A stretch of DNA of 64,000 bases, taken from NCBI RefSeq assembly GCF_012027395.1, contig NZ_SNUJ01000001.1, positions 744,001 through 808,000 on the forward strand, given 5' to 3'. The stretch is from Thermococcus sp. LS1 (lineage in GTDB: Archaea; Methanobacteriota_B; Thermococci; Thermococcales; Thermococcaceae). The notes under the pieces were generated by a model, which was given only the letters and a program-made list of their open reading frames with translations, had not been told where the DNA came from and searched no databases. Below, piece by piece: positions 27,954-36,869 of the stretch; the stretch's first letter is position 1, and each line of letters begins with the position of its first letter. Both the position numbers and the translations under genes were made by a program.

Positions 27954-29041
27954 TCCCCATCACCAGGATATATGTCGTCGAAGTCGGGCAGACCGCTCAG
28001 CAACTCTTTCTTCTTAGCTTCAGCCTTTTCCTTGGCTTTTATGAACGACTGAGCGTAGCGCTTGGCAGTTAGTACTATCTCCTCGATGCTCTTGCTCTCG
28101 TAGATGCCGCTCAGCAGGGTTACAACTTCAACCTCTCTCTCGCGCGGATCTGGATAGAAGCCGCGGAATATCTGCTTGCCTCGTATCTTGTTGGTGAGGT
28201 AATCGAGGGCCTCGAATATCTCCGTAGCTTTGAGCAGCTCCGGCGGTCCGTGAATAGCAACGAGGCCGTAGAGCGCTGACTCTATGTTTGCATCCAGATA
28301 AAGCCCCTCGTTCTCAAAGGACTTCATTATGAGCCTTGAGAGGCTCTTGACCTTGTTAGCGTCAGCTTTCGCATAACCAATGGTGGCAAAGCTTCCAAAG
28401 GCCTTGAGAACGAACTTCAGATCGCTCGCGTCAAGCGTCTGCTCGCCGGGAACGTCTACAAGTGCCAGCAGGGATGCTATGCGCTCGACTATCGTGTAGT
28501 TTATCCTCTCGTAGGCCTTTGTTATGTCGTCACCGCTCTCTTTCAGCTTGTTGTTGTCGATGGCTATGATGGAGTCGGCTATCTTGGAGAGCTTGTCTAT
28601 AGTTATGGCCGCGTTTATGGTCGGCCTTATGCCCTCTTCTTTGAGTGGAAGTGCTCCAATAGCCACGACGAGCGAATCGGGGTACTCCTCCTTCAGGGCC
28701 TCTGCCAGAACTGGTGTTCCTCCGGCTCCAGTTCCACCGCCGAAGCCAAAAGTTAAGAAGAATACGTCTATGTCTTCGTAGCCGATTATCGATCCTATCT
28801 TACGCATTACCATTGGTAAATCGCGCTTCATTGCCTCTCTGCCAAGTAGTGGGTTGGCGTTGACACCCTTTCCACCGGTGAGGCCCTCTCCTATGAGTAT
28901 TCTTCTCTCGTGAGGAATGTGTTTTAGGTAATCCAGGTCTCCCCGGGAGGTGTTTATCGCCAGTGCCTCAAAATCAACTAGGGCGAAGAGGTCGGCTATC
29001 TTCGTTCCGCACTGGCCGACCCCTATGATTAGAGCCCTCAC
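27950..29041 (-). CDS. cetZ: CetZ-type tubulin/FtsZ superfamily GTPase
   Basis: 363 residues. N-terminal GTPase domain: MRALIIGVGQCGTKIADLF (nucleotide loop), the tubulin signature GGGTGAGG at 101-108, NAAITIDKL and the N-rich IAIDNNKL ribose/guanine region. The second domain is tubulin/FtsZ-like with a charged C-terminal tail (KAEAKKKELLSG...DDIYPGDGE). CetZ proteins affect cell shape and motility in haloarchaea; here the gene leads an operon of membrane and pilin-like proteins. Overlaps the next gene by four bases. Confidence 0.92.
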   Translation of the reverse strand: MRALIIGVGQCGTKIADLFALVDFEALAINTSRGDLDYLKHIPHERRILIGEGLTGGKGVNANPLLGREAMKRDLPMVMRKIGSIIGYEDIDVFFLTFGFGGGTGAGGTPVLAEALKEEYPDSLVVAIGALPLKEEGIRPTINAAITIDKLSKIADSIIAIDNNKLKESGDDITKAYERINYTIVERIASLLALVDVPGEQTLDASDLKFVLKAFGSFATIGYAKADANKVKSLSRLIMKSFENEGLYLDANIESALYGLVAIHGPPELLKATEIFEALDYLTNKIRGKQIFRGFYPDPREREVEVVTLLSGIYESKSIEEIVLTAKRYAQSFIKAKEKAEAKKKELLSGLPDFDDIYPGDGE

Positions 29042-29048
29042 CTTTTAA

Positions 29049-31268
29049 TCACCCCACTACGATGACGCGCACCTTCCCATTCTCTCTGAGGAGTACCATT
29101 GCCTCTCCTCTTATGTATCTAATGAAGCCGGTGGTGAATATCTCCTTCGCTATTTCTGCGTTCTCTGGTTCGTAGAATATGAAGAACACGACGCCCTTTG
29201 GAGTCTTGCCGGGAATGAGGATCACTGCTTTGTCGGTCGGAACCGTGACGTTGCCCACAGTAACTGTACCATCCTCAATGTAGAACCTTATATAGGGGTT
29301 GTAGTCTCTGATGCAGTAGTCGCCGAAGTTTGTCATCACTATGTAGCTCTCCTCTCCGATGACCGTCGAGTTGGTCGGTATGAAGCCTCCGCTGAAGAGA
29401 TCGTTCAGTGTGGCTATTATCTCGTTTACGCTCTCCGGATCCATCCCGGGTGCAATGATCTGGAACACATCGGTGTTAAGGGCTCTCTCGACATCATAGA
29501 GGTTAACGGGCGGTACGTACTGGAAGCGCGAGAGGTAGAGTATAGCGTTCGCTGTCTCTATGGTCTTGTCCTCTATCAGTCCGCTGTCCCTGGCTTCCAT
29601 CACGAAGTCGAGGGTCTCATTGGTGTAGTTGTGACCGTACTTGATGAGTAAGTCGGTGGCCCTGACGGTGAGCTCGACGCTCGGGGTTCCCGGGAATTCT
29701 TTGTTCTTCTCCCAGACGTAGTAGGTCTTCCAGTAGGGCCAGCCGCCATCAACCCTCTGCTCTATGAGCCACTCAATGTGGGGCTGAAGTTCTTCGGGCG
29801 TGGCTATTCCGTCGAGGGCCTCAAGGACTGTGAGAGTGGTCAGGACGTCAGGCTTGAGCATGTAGGCGAAGTACCTCGTTGTCACGTAGGTTCCCCAACC
29901 GTCGTTGGTTATGCTCAGGAGCCAGTCCTTAGCCTTCTGGATTAGCGGGTCGTCCGAAGGAACGCCCAAATCGCGGAGGGCCTTAACGGCCAGAGCGGTC
30001 TCGTAGGGCTGAGGCCCAAGGACGGTGTTGCCCCAGAGGCCGTAGTCGAGCTGAGCGTTGCGTATGAGCTCTATTGCCTGAGCTTTCTCCTCCTCGGTGA
30101 GATCATTGTACATGAGGAGTATCTCGAGAGCGTAATAGTAGCCAACGGACATCCTGCCGTTTTGCTCTATCCAGAGAGCATCCCTCTGGAATGCCTCTCT
30201 TGCCCACGCCACTGCCTTGTCTATGGCCTCCCTCTCGGGATAGCACTCCTTGATCGCTATAAGTGCGTAGTAGGTGGCCTTCTCGTTGGAGGGGGAGTTT
30301 AGAGTAAGACCCCACCCTCCATCGGGGTTCTGCATGTTCTTCAGGGCTTGGCAGGGCATCTCGTATGGGTTTTTAACCTCGCTTGGAGGAAGTACTTCAA
30401 AGGACGTGGAGAGCGCCATCAGGGCAAAGGATGTTGTCGCTATGAGTTCGGTAGAAGAGAACAGATCCGGAGTGTTCATCCAATAAACGAGGTCGTTGGA
30501 TGTTTTGCTGTAAGATTCGAGCTTTATTAGTATTCTCGCGGTGTCAAAATCGGGTGGGGTGTGGAGAACCAGGGCATATGTGAGTATTGCCCTCTCTTTC
30601 ATATTTATATCGCCGTTGAGGAGGACATCCTTGACCTCATCTATAGTCTCTTTGTCGACGGGATATCCTGTGCTGTGATATGCGATGAGCTTAAGGGCTA
30701 GAGCTTCGTAATCGGAGATCTCGCAGGAGGCGTTTTCGAGATATTTAATCGCATCGCGGACGGTTTGGCTGTTGTAGGTGTATCCGCTCTCACCAAGGGC
30801 CCACACGGCCATGACCGTTGGATAGCATGAGGCAGATGTTCCAGGGACGTAGCCCCAGCCGTTTTCGTTCTTCGCAGAGAGAAGGTATGAAACTCCACTC
30901 TGAATGGCAGGCCTTACCTTGAGTCTGGTCATTGTATCCAGATGGGGATACGCTCTCTTCAGCGCTATGACAGCATAGGCAGTGTCGAGGACGTTGCTTG
31001 TCTCACCTGGATAAAGACCCCATCCCCCATCCGGGTTCTGGTATGCGAGAAGCGTCTCCAAAAGGGTTGAGATGTCCGGGACAATGCCCCCGTCCAGGTC
31101 GCTGGCAGCCTCGGATAATGCCATGACTGCCAAGCTTATTTCCCTCGTCTGCTTTGTAGATTTGGCCGCGTCTTCAAGAAACTTTGCAGAGCCGTCTATC
31201 GTTCCGGCGCTAACGGCTGGAATCAACATGAAAACAATCATCATCAAAGCCAGAACTTTCTTCATCAT
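29049..31268 (-). CDS. Secreted alpha/alpha-toroid repeat protein (prenyltransferase/squalene-cyclase-like repeats)
   Basis: 739 residues with a signal peptide (MMKKVLALMMIVFMLIPAVSA|G). Residues about 60-540 hold about six QW-like toroid repeats: NPDGGWGLYPG, NENGWGYVPG, NPDGGWGLTL, LDYGLWGNTV, NDGWGTYVTT, VDGGWPYWKT, each with a following AVxAL helix. No DxDD acid motif of terpene cyclases and no CAAX-prenyltransferase zinc site is visible, so it is probably a binding or scaffold toroid outside the cell, not a cyclase. The last 200 residues form a separate domain. Ends seven bases before CetZ. Confidence 0.85.
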   Translation of the reverse strand: MMKKVLALMMIVFMLIPAVSAGTIDGSAKFLEDAAKSTKQTREISLAVMALSEAASDLDGGIVPDISTLLETLLAYQNPDGGWGLYPGETSNVLDTAYAVIALKRAYPHLDTMTRLKVRPAIQSGVSYLLSAKNENGWGYVPGTSASCYPTVMAVWALGESGYTYNSQTVRDAIKYLENASCEISDYEALALKLIAYHSTGYPVDKETIDEVKDVLLNGDINMKERAILTYALVLHTPPDFDTARILIKLESYSKTSNDLVYWMNTPDLFSSTELIATTSFALMALSTSFEVLPPSEVKNPYEMPCQALKNMQNPDGGWGLTLNSPSNEKATYYALIAIKECYPEREAIDKAVAWAREAFQRDALWIEQNGRMSVGYYYALEILLMYNDLTEEEKAQAIELIRNAQLDYGLWGNTVLGPQPYETALAVKALRDLGVPSDDPLIQKAKDWLLSITNDGWGTYVTTRYFAYMLKPDVLTTLTVLEALDGIATPEELQPHIEWLIEQRVDGGWPYWKTYYVWEKNKEFPGTPSVELTVRATDLLIKYGHNYTNETLDFVMEARDSGLIEDKTIETANAILYLSRFQYVPPVNLYDVERALNTDVFQIIAPGMDPESVNEIIATLNDLFSGGFIPTNSTVIGEESYIVMTNFGDYCIRDYNPYIRFYIEDGTVTVGNVTVPTDKAVILIPGKTPKGVVFFIFYEPENAEIAKEIFTTGFIRYIRGEAMVLLRENGKVRVIVVG

Positions 31269-31300
31269 CTTACACCCCTAAGTTCATTCTAAGCGGCCAG

Positions 31301-31312
31301 AATAAATAAACC
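31301..31312 (-). promoter_or_regulatory. TATA box of the toroid-CetZ-pilin operon
   Basis: Read on the minus strand, GGTTTATTTATT lies about 25 bases before the expected start and is followed by the ribosome site GGGGTG ahead of ATG 31268. No other clear promoter is seen between 18029 and 31268 on this strand, and gene gaps are short or negative, so ten genes may be one transcript. Confidence 0.6.
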
Positions 31313-31338
31313 TTTTCCATAAAAAGGGGAGAGAAAGC

Positions 31339-32325
31339 TCAGTGCTTTATGAAGCGTTCCGTTTTGCCCACATCGTCCCGCATTATCAGAACGACACGGC
31401 TCGGCTCGTACTCGTCCTCGATGTGGTAGCCGGGCAGGTGCCTGACGAGCTCTTCGGCGAAGGCCTTAATTTCTTCGTGGCGCGGCATATTGTTTATCGT
31501 GAGTCTGTTCCTCGAGAAGCCGACGAACATGTAAGCTTTGGCCTCGACGAACATTGGTTTGGCCTTCATTATGAGCTTTGCGTAGCCCTCTGGATTATGC
31601 ATGTTCTCGCCCTTGACGAGCGTGAGTCTTATCACCGTCCTCGTCTGCAGGCCGTTCATGAGCTCGAGCGTTCTAAGGATTTTCTCCCAGCCGTCGGGAA
31701 TCATTGGGACATTGACGCGGTTGTAGGTCTCTATGTCTGGAGCGGTGAGCGAGACGTAGAGCTGGGTCGGAAGCTTGTCCTCCTTAATCATCTCTTCGAG
31801 TCTTTCCGGAGCGGTTCCGTTTGTGACTATAAAGGTGGTGAATCCGCGCTTGTGGAACTCTTCGACGAGGTCCCCCATGTATGGATAGAGCATCGGCTCA
31901 CCGGAGAGGCTTATGGCGGCGTGCTTCGGATTCCAGGCCTCCTCGAACTTCTTCATGTTTATTCCAGGCATGCCCTTGTAGCCGACGAGGAGCTTTCTTT
32001 GAGCTTTTATGCTCTCCTCAACAATGAACGCCGGGTCGTCCCATGGCTGTGGAAGCTCAATGCCCAGGAACCCTTCCATAGGACGCCAACAGAAGATGCA
32101 GTTGTGGGTGCACCACGCGGTAACAGGGGTCATCTGCAAACAGCGGTGTGAGTGTATTCCGTAGAACTTCTGCTTGTAGCAGAACCTGTCGTGCTTTATG
32201 CTCTCCTTTAACCAGTGGCAGAGCTTGACGGCGCTGTGATGACCCACTAAAGCATAATGCTGCTTCTGGAACAGTCTCGCGATCTCCTCAGGCATGTTTG
32301 GATTGGACTTGAACGTTATCGCCAT
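31339..32325 (-). CDS. taw1: 4-demethylwyosine synthase TYW1 (archaeal Taw1)
   Basis: Radical SAM enzyme that builds the tricyclic 4-demethylwyosine from m1G37 of tRNA-Phe with pyruvate. 328 residues. CTHNCIFCW (Cys72, 76, 79) binds the SAM cluster; Cys36, 49 and 62 match the second, pyruvate-binding cluster. SLSGEPMLYP and VTNGTAPERL are the SAM-binding strands. ATG at 32325 follows GGTGA; the in-frame GTG at 32334 overlaps that site. A TATA box CTTTTTAAAAG lies upstream. Confidence 0.94.
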   Translation of the reverse strand: MAITFKSNPNMPEEIARLFQKQHYALVGHHSAVKLCHWLKESIKHDRFCYKQKFYGIHSHRCLQMTPVTAWCTHNCIFCWRPMEGFLGIELPQPWDDPAFIVEESIKAQRKLLVGYKGMPGINMKKFEEAWNPKHAAISLSGEPMLYPYMGDLVEEFHKRGFTTFIVTNGTAPERLEEMIKEDKLPTQLYVSLTAPDIETYNRVNVPMIPDGWEKILRTLELMNGLQTRTVIRLTLVKGENMHNPEGYAKLIMKAKPMFVEAKAYMFVGFSRNRLTINNMPRHEEIKAFAEELVRHLPGYHIEDEYEPSRVVLIMRDDVGKTERFIKH

Positions 32326-32457
32326 TAGTCTCACCTAACTCCACTTCAGACACACTTTTAAAAAGGTGTTGGGAACAAAGCTGTCCCATATCTCATCGTC
32401 GAAAAACCCTTCGTCAATCGGGGAAAAGTTTAAAAGGAAAAGTTCGAGGTTAAGCCT

Positions 32458-32592
32458 ATGTTCGAGCGAGTAAAACCAATTTCAATGCTCAAAACGGAGG
32501 AGTTTGAGGTCTTTCCCGAGGAAGAGCCCGAGGTCGAGAACAGGCCGAAGGTTAAGTTCCTGTTTGAAGTTAAACGGCACCATTTGGCCTAA
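32458..32592 (+). CDS. Small acidic protein, 44 residues, unknown
   Basis: ATG frame with a TATA-like GTTTAAAAG about 30 bases upstream. Protein MFERVKPISMLKTEEFEV continues into a Glu-rich middle (FPEEEPEVENRPKVK) and ends FLFEVKRHHLA. Its last four bases overlap the end of the convergent HemK-like gene. Family not recognised; the promoter position and clean composition make it more likely real than not. Confidence 0.55.
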   Translation: MFERVKPISMLKTEEFEVFPEEEPEVENRPKVKFLFEVKRHHLA

Positions 32593-33170
32593 TCATCAAG
32601 CAGGGCGTTTATCAGGACTATGTCCTCAAAAAAGACATGCTTCTTAGCGGCTATTTCTCCCTTTAGGCCAACTTCTTTCAGCCTCTTGAGAGTCTCTTCT
32701 ATTCCTGTTATGGAGCTCTGAACTATCTGAACGATTCCACCTGGCTTTAGGTAATCGGCAACTTCATCTATGAACCTGTCGAGAACTTCCCTCCCGGTTT
32801 CTCCCCCCACCAGTGCAAGGTCTATCGGCTCCTCGGGTTCGCCGGGCAGATAAGGCGCGTTGAAGGTGATGACGTCAAACTCCCCATTAACCCTCTCAAA
32901 GAGGTCGCTCTGGATGAACTCAACGTTTTCAATGCCGTTGAGCCTCGCATTTTCCCTTGCCAGCTTAACGGCGAGGGGATTTACGTCAACACCGAGGACG
33001 TACTCTGCCTTCCTCGCCATCAGAAGTGCTATTATGCCCGTCCCGGCACCCATGTCGAGGGCAACGTCGCCATGTTTAACCGCTAAGTTCTCGGCTAAGA
33101 GGAACGTGTCCTCCGCTGGCTCGTAGACCTGAGGGTGGATTTTTATCCTCAGTCCTCCGTAATACAGCAT
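32589..33170 (-). CDS. HemK/PrmC-family (HemK2-like) protein methyltransferase
   Basis: 193 residues, class I SAM methyltransferase: LDMGAGTGIIALLMAR (39-54), GVDVNPLAVKLARENA, then FNAPYLPGEPEEPIDLALVGG at about 103-123. This is the place of the family NPPY motif; here it reads NAPY, but Pro106-Tyr107 and the following LPG...GG-x-x-G block of the HemK2/Mtq2 type are kept. Length matches stand-alone archaeal HemK2, which methylates the GGQ glutamine of release factor aRF1. Assigned from family knowledge. Confidence 0.85.
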   Translation of the reverse strand: MLYYGGLRIKIHPQVYEPAEDTFLLAENLAVKHGDVALDMGAGTGIIALLMARKAEYVLGVDVNPLAVKLARENARLNGIENVEFIQSDLFERVNGEFDVITFNAPYLPGEPEEPIDLALVGGETGREVLDRFIDEVADYLKPGGIVQIVQSSITGIEETLKRLKEVGLKGEIAAKKHVFFEDIVLINALLDD

Positions 33171-33195
33171 GATGGTAGCTGGTTCCCAACCTTTT

Positions 33196-33208
33196 TGTGT
33201 TTAACGCT
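33196..33208 (+). repeat. Upstream box shared by the two subtilisin genes
   Basis: TGTGTTTAACGCT at 33196-33208 recurs exactly at 34814-34826, each time upstream of a subtilisin-like gene (about 170 and 135 bases before the TATA box). It is either a remnant of the duplicated promoter region or a regulatory site. Confidence 0.55.
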
Positions 33209-33367
33209 GTCATCTCTGACACCATAAGGCATTTTTGAAAATATTTCGAACATTCCGAGAAGATTCTTGTATTTTGTATACTTGCCAAAATATTACTGTA
33301 CATAAACATCACATGACAGGATTTTCTTACATTTGATGGCGATATGCCATATGTAATCTACGAAAGA

Positions 33368-33379
33368 CTTAAGTATAAA
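33368..33379 (+). promoter_or_regulatory. TATA box of the first subtilisin gene
   Basis: CTTAAGTATAAA, about 57 bases before the chosen ATG, very like ATTTAAGTATAT before the second gene. Predicted start of transcription near 33400, leaving a short leader with GGGGTG. Confidence 0.55.
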
Positions 33380-33424
33380 TGCCTTCATGTATGGGTGCAT
33401 AAACATGTACTGGGGTGTTGGCAG

Positions 33425-34705
33425 ATGGACAGGAAAGTGGCTATAAGTGGTTTGATGGCTCTGCTGCTTCTGGCGGCAATCTTTGCAGTCCCCGCTGTCG
33501 CTGAGAAGCCAGAGACCGTCAGGGTTGTCGCACATATAGACAGGGGTCACTTCAAGGCCGATGCCGTCAAGGGAGTCGGGGGTAAAATCGTCTACGAGTT
33601 CAAGCTGATTGATGCCGTTGTCATTGATATCCCGGCTAATGCCGTTGGCAAGCTGGCTAAGCTCGACGGTGTTACCAAGGTTGAGTACGACCACATGGCT
33701 CAGGTTTACAGGGGTGGTCCGCCGTGGCTCATCAGCGAACCGACCCAGCCGGCCCAGACGATTCCGTGGGGAATTGAGCGTGTCATGGCTCCCGAGACCT
33801 GGAGCATAACCGACGGCTCTAGCAATGGTGTTATTGAAGTCGCAGTCCTCGACACCGGTGCCGACTGGGACCACCCAGACATAGCTGCCAACATCGTCTG
33901 GGGAGTTAGCACCATAGGAGGAGTCGTCAGTACTGACCCTGCCGACTGGTATGATGGAAACGGCCACGGAACCCACGTCATTGGAACCATTGCTGCCCTC
34001 AACAACGACATCGGAGTCGTCGGCGTTGCCCCGAACGTTGAGATCTACGCCATCAAGGTTCTTGACGACAGGGGAAGCGGTGCTTACACGGACATCGCCA
34101 TCGGTATCGAGCAGGCCCTCCTTGGTCCGGACGGAGTGCTTGACGCTGACGGTGATGGAATAGTCGTTGGTGACCCGGATGACGACGCTGCCGAGGTCAT
34201 AAGCATGTCCCTCGGTGGCCCGAGCGACGATGAGTATCTCCACGATATGATTATCCAGGCCTACAACTACGGCGTTGTCATAGTTGCCGCCAGCGGTAAC
34301 GAGGCCGCCGACCAGCCGAGCTACCCGGCCATCTACCCAGAGGTCATCGCCGTTGGTGCCACCGACTCAACCGACGCCATAGCCTACTTCAGCAACCTCC
34401 AGCCTGAGGTCAGCGCTCCAGGTGTTGACATCCTCAGCACCTATCCAGACGACACCTACGAGACCCTCAGCGGAACCTCGATGGCCACCCCGCACGTCAG
34501 CGGTGTTGTCGCTCTCATCCAGGCTGCCTACTACAACAAGTACGGCAAGGTTCTCCCGGTTGGAACCTTTGAGGACATGGACACCAACACCGTTAGGGGA
34601 ATCCTCCACGTTACGGCCGACGACCTCGGTGACCCCGGCTGGGACATCTACTACGGTTATGGAATAGTGAGGGCTGACCTGGCTGTCCAGGCGGCTCTTG
34701 GCTGA
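33425..34705 (+). CDS. Subtilisin-like serine protease 1 (Tk-subtilisin family)
   Basis: Secreted protease of 426 residues: signal peptide (MDRKVAISGLMALLLLAAIF...AVA), propeptide ending near 110 (YEFKLIDAVVIDIPANAVGK and [13 protein letters not shown] as in Tk-subtilisin), then the S8 catalytic domain. Triad: Asp143 (VLDTG), His181 (NGHGTHV), Ser352 (SGTSMATPH); oxyanion Asn in ASGNE. The calcium loop DADGDG[13 protein letters not shown] is the insertion needed for folding in this family. ATG at 33425 follows GGGGTG; the frame is open further upstream but lacks a signal there. Confidence 0.95.
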   Translation: MDRKVAISGLMALLLLAAIFAVPAVAEKPETVRVVAHIDRGHFKADAVKGVGGKIVYEFKLIDAVVIDIPANAVGKLAKLDGVTKVEYDHMAQVYRGGPPWLISEPTQPAQTIPWGIERVMAPETWSITDGSSNGVIEVAVLDTGADWDHPDIAANIVWGVSTIGGVVSTDPADWYDGNGHGTHVIGTIAALNNDIGVVGVAPNVEIYAIKVLDDRGSGAYTDIAIGIEQALLGPDGVLDADGDGIVVGDPDDDAAEVISMSLGGPSDDEYLHDMIIQAYNYGVVIVAASGNEAADQPSYPAIYPEVIAVGATDSTDAIAYFSNLQPEVSAPGVDILSTYPDDTYETLSGTSMATPHVSGVVALIQAAYYNKYGKVLPVGTFEDMDTNTVRGILHVTADDLGDPGWDIYYGYGIVRADLAVQAALG

Positions 34706-34735
34706 TTCTCTTATTTTTCACTACTTTTTACTTTT
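34706..34735 (+). terminator. T-rich terminator after the first subtilisin gene
   Basis: Starting at the stop codon, CTTATTTTTCACTACTTTTT provides two T5 runs, enough for archaeal termination. The second gene has its own TATA box, so the pair is not one operon. Confidence 0.4.
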
Positions 34736-34948
34736 GAGATAACACATTAGAATTAAGATTGAGCTTTGAGGCCTTTGTAGTTGCAAATTAGAGTACGTTG
34801 ACTCCAACTTCTCTGTGTTTAACGCTTGTTCTCTTGATTTTGCGCATATTTTGGTATCTATTATAACGTTTGATCTTTGCGTACTCGTCGATGTATTGAC
34901 AACGATATCCAGCGTTCTGTGGCGTTATGTCAGATTATTTCTAGAAAC

Positions 34949-34961
34949 ATTTAAGTATATG
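34949..34961 (+). promoter_or_regulatory. TATA box of the second subtilisin gene
   Basis: ATTTAAGTATATG, 50-60 bases before the ATG at 35009. The 303-base gap between the two protease genes otherwise holds only the terminator and the shared 13-base box at 34814-34826. Confidence 0.5.
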
Positions 34962-35008
34962 CATTTTATTAGGTATTGCTGAACTAATATGTGCTGAGGT
35001 GGTACTGT

Positions 35009-36289
35009 ATGGTCAGTAAGCATGCGATCAGTGCGCTACTCCTTGCTCTGCTGGTCTTGTCGCTGCTCGCGGTTCCGGCAACCGCGGAGAAGCCTGGGAT
35101 GATCAGGGTGGTAGTGCACATTGATAAGACCCAGTTCAAGCCGAACGAGGTCCTTGGAATTGGTGGCCACGTTATCTACCAGTTTAAGCTCATAGATGCC
35201 GCGGTTGTTGAGATACCCTCAACTGCAGTGGGCAAACTTAGGAAGCTACCGGGAGTCAAAATGGTTGAGTTCGACCATCAAGCGGTTCTCCTAGGAAAAC
35301 CCCCGGGAGTCGGAAAGCCTGGGAGTTCCCAGCCGGCCCAGACGATTCCGTGGGGAATTGAGCGCGTTCAGGCTCCAACCGTCTGGGGTATAACCGACGG
35401 CTCCAGCAACGGCGTCATTGAGGTTGCAATTCTCGATACTGGAATAGACTATGACCACCCAGATCTTGCGGCTAATCTGGCTTGGGGCGTTAGCACCTTG
35501 AGGGGCAAAGTTTCTACAAAGCCGAGAGACTACTACGACCAGAACGGCCACGGAACCCACGTCGCAGGAACCATAGCCGCCCTTAACAATGACATTGGCG
35601 TCGTCGGAGTCGCCCCGAACGTTGAGATATATGCAATCAGGGTCCTTGACGCCAGCGGAAGGGGTTCTTACACCGACATTGCCATTGGAATTGAGCAGGC
35701 CCTCCTCGGTCCCGATGGAGTTCTCGATGTCGATGGCGACGGAGTAATAGTTGGCGATCCCGATGACGACGCTGCCGAGGTCATAAGCATGTCCCTCGGT
35801 GGTTCGGTCGATGACCAGTACCTCCACGATATTATAATCCAAGCCTACAACTACGGTGTCGTCATCGTTGCCGCTAGCGGTAATGAGGGTGCATCCAGTC
35901 CCAGCTATCCGGCAGCTTATCCAGAGGTTATAGCCGTCGGTGCAAGCGACATCAACGACCAGATTGCCTACTTCAGCAACCTCCAGCCCGAGGTTAGCGC
36001 TCCTGGCGTTGATGTGCTCAGCACTTACCCGGACGATTCCTACGAGACCCTCAGCGGTACGAGCATGGCTACTCCGCATGTCAGTGGTGTCGTCGCTCTC
36101 ATCCAGGCTGCCTACTACAACAAGTACGGCAAGGTTCTCCCAGTTGGAACCTTTGATGACATGAGCACCAGCACTGTCAGAGGAATCCTGCATAGCACTG
36201 CTGATGATCTCGGTGAAGCTGGTTGGGACATCTACTACGGCTACGGAATAGTGAGGGCTGACCTGGCCGTTCAGGCGGCCATCGGCTGA
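35009..36289 (+). CDS. Subtilisin-like serine protease 2 (Tk-subtilisin orthologue type)
   Basis: 426 residues, secreted. Signal peptide [20 protein letters not shown]...ATA, propeptide with [20 protein letters not shown] and [11 protein letters not shown], which match what I recall of Tk-subtilisin more closely than copy 1. Catalytic Asp ([12 protein letters not shown]), His ([10 protein letters not shown]) and Ser (SGTSMATPH) are present, as is the multi-calcium loop DVDGDG...[10 protein letters not shown]. Copy 1 and copy 2 are nearly the same over the second half, so they arose by tandem duplication. ATG follows GAGGTGG. Confidence 0.95.
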   Translation: MVSKHAISALLLALLVLSLLAVPATAEKPGMIRVVVHIDKTQFKPNEVLGIGGHVIYQFKLIDAAVVEIPSTAVGKLRKLPGVKMVEFDHQAVLLGKPPGVGKPGSSQPAQTIPWGIERVQAPTVWGITDGSSNGVIEVAILDTGIDYDHPDLAANLAWGVSTLRGKVSTKPRDYYDQNGHGTHVAGTIAALNNDIGVVGVAPNVEIYAIRVLDASGRGSYTDIAIGIEQALLGPDGVLDVDGDGVIVGDPDDDAAEVISMSLGGSVDDQYLHDIIIQAYNYGVVIVAASGNEGASSPSYPAAYPEVIAVGASDINDQIAYFSNLQPEVSAPGVDVLSTYPDDSYETLSGTSMATPHVSGVVALIQAAYYNKYGKVLPVGTFDDMSTSTVRGILHSTADDLGEAGWDIYYGYGIVRADLAVQAAIG

Positions 36290-36414
36290 TTCTTTTCTTT
36301 GTTTTCCTTTGATGGCTCTTCTCAGAAAAGTTTCCCAACTTTCGCAAAGTTCTAAAGGTTCAAAAATGATCCCAAGAAACGTTCTAGGACGATTTTAGAG
36401 AAGAGAAAAAGAAA

Positions 36415-36570
36415 TCACTTTCTCTTCCACTCGGTGTAGCCGCAGCGGCCGCAGCTCCAGCGGTCCTTGTGCTCGGCCATGAAGACACCCGGACCGCAGC
36501 GCGGGCAGAACTTGTTCTTCCTCTTGACCTTACCGCCCTGAACCTCGTAGAGCTTCCACTTCTGTCCCAT
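36415..36570 (-). CDS. rps27ae: Ribosomal protein S27ae
   Basis: 51-residue zinc ribbon of the small subunit: [11 protein letters not shown] and [11 protein letters not shown] supply four Cys ligands; N-terminus [10 protein letters not shown]. Last gene of the ppa-rpo7 operon, two bases after S24e. Too short for many gene finders but typical for archaea. Confidence 0.95.
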   Translation of the reverse strand: MGQKWKLYEVQGGKVKRKNKFCPRCGPGVFMAEHKDRWSCGRCGYTEWKRK

Positions 36571-36572
36571 CT

Positions 36573-36869
36573 TCACTCCTCCTCCTTGGTTATTATTCCG
36601 TCCCTAACGAGGATGTACTCGGGCTCGATGTAGAGCATCCTCTCCTTGCTCTCATAAGCCTTAGCGTAGCCCTTGCTGACCCTGCTACCGAAGTAGGATC
36701 TTATGTACTGGATGACGGTAGTCTCGGGGTCAAGGTCGAGCATGGCGACGAGCTTGCCCTTGACGTCCTTCCTGCTCGGGGTTGGCTCACCCTCGTGAAT
36801 GACGTCGAAGTATATCTCCTTCCTTCCGAGGAGCTTGTTCTCCTTAATCTCGGTAACCTTAATCTCCAT
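36573..36869 (-). CDS. rps24e: Ribosomal protein S24e
   Basis: 98 residues: [35 protein letters not shown] and [19 protein letters not shown] are hallmarks of S24e. Ribosome site GGAGGTGG; overlaps the end of the kinase gene by 11 bases. S24e-S27ae pairing is conserved in archaea. Confidence 0.95.
   Translation of the reverse strand: MEIKVTEIKENKLLGRKEIYFDVIHEGEPTPSRKDVKGKLVAMLDLDPETTVIQYIRSYFGSRVSKGYAKAYESKERMLYIEPEYILVRDGIITKEEE

Noticed and set aside
33293-34243. 316-codon minus-strand frame opposite the first subtilisin (and a similar one at 35291-36193)
   Set aside because: Both are mirror frames of strongly coded proteases; duplicates arise because the genes are duplicates.
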